Shown in pieces: positions 19,950 to 20,298 of a stretch of DNA of 20,298 nucleotides. The stretch is from Echinostoma caproni. Its lineage: Eukaryota; Platyhelminthes; Trematoda; Plagiorchiida; Echinostomatidae. Each line of letters opens with the position of its first letter. Position 1 is the stretch's first letter. Where the stretch lies: contig UZAN01043386.1 in NCBI GenBank assembly GCA_900618425.1, positions 1 through 20,298 on the forward strand, written 5' to 3'. The notes below the pieces were generated by a model. That model was given only the letters and a program-made list of their open reading frames with translations, was not told the origin of the DNA and made no database searches. A program made the position numbers and the translations under genes.

Positions 19950-20298
19950 AGTTCTGGTGAACTTCAAGGTATTGTCTTCGCACCCTATCTTTTTGCGACT
20001 TATGCCAGTGACTTACCTACTACTCCCCCTGCACGATATTTTTAATATGCTGATGATATCGCCATTTCTGTTCTCGTATCTAACCAATAGGTTGCATATA
20101 ACACCAACTTATCCCACCTCGTTACGTATTCTACTTCATTCGGTCTTAATCTTATTCCAGAAAAATACATTGAATTTATTTTCAATTTAAACCGTTCCCC
20201 ATCTCCCTCCGATCACATACAGATTCGTGGAAAGCCGATGAGTAGGGTCAGCCATATAAAGTATTTAGGTATCATACTTGAAAGTAACCTCTGCTGAT
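19950..20298 (+). pseudogene. Second reverse transcriptase fragment, opposite strand, partial at right edge
   Basis: One plus-strand frame gives SGELQGIVFAPYLFATYASD at 19953-20012, which fits the RT block SGVPQGSVLAPYLF. YADDIAIS (20047-20070) with the intact catalytic Asp pair comes next, then SFGLNLIPEKYIEFIF (20139-20186) for the LNP-KT block, and HIKYLGIIL (20252-20278) near the window edge. In-frame stops at 20042-20044, 20088-20090 and 20294-20296 show it is not functional as read. It lacks everything upstream of the GVPQG block. Its wording (YASDLP, YADDIAI) differs from the minus-strand RT to its left, so it belongs to another Jockey/CR1-like family, possibly the same broad group as the left-edge fragment. 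Confidence 0.82.

Noticed and set aside
1..20298. CRISPR arrays, operons, phage or bacterial mobile elements
   Set aside because: No regularly spaced repeats, no tightly packed reading frames and no ribosome-binding sites; the repeat content is that of an animal genome.

Overview
The window looks like gene-poor, repeat-rich genomic DNA of a flatworm, most likely a schistosome-type trematode. It is A+T-rich by eye and has no long single-exon gene. It holds several broken non-LTR retrotransposons whose proteins read as the CR1/Jockey type, tRNA-derived SINE-like units (one with a hammerhead-like block resembling those of schistosome Sm-alpha elements), and TACA/TGTA tetranucleotide arrays. The species call is an inference from family resemblance; no search was run.

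Layout. 1-626 (minus) is a 208-codon uninterrupted piece of a retrotransposon polyprotein (end of the APE-type endonuclease plus the linker to the reverse transcriptase) that runs off the left edge. 630-5300 is mostly featureless, with a tRNA-like SINE head near 2955-3035, a decayed relative near 4547-4624 and an unusually acidic 100-codon reading frame at 4906-5208. 5323-5640 may be a remnant of a Penelope-like GIY-YIG endonuclease. Two diverged copies of one short repeat lie at 5849-5940 and 6179-6276, and another pair of about 155 bp lies in direct orientation at 9155-9312 and 10869-11022. Tetranucleotide arrays sit at 8106-8150 and 13946-13988.

The right third is the richest. It has a decayed CR1-like RT 3' half (15735-16380, minus), a tRNA-derived SINE with hammerhead-like core (about 17325-17697, minus), and a second CR1-like RT copy (18764-19949, minus) split by a tRNA-derived SINE (about 19338-19528, minus). 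That RT abuts, head to head at about 19950, a third and different RT fragment on the plus strand that runs off the right edge.

No host protein-coding exon, RNA gene or promoter could be supported. The elements do not work together as a system. They are independent insertions, and their order of arrival can partly be read from nesting: the SINE at 19338-19528 is younger than the RT it interrupts. The left-edge fragment is the only element part with an undamaged frame and so the best candidate for a recent insertion.
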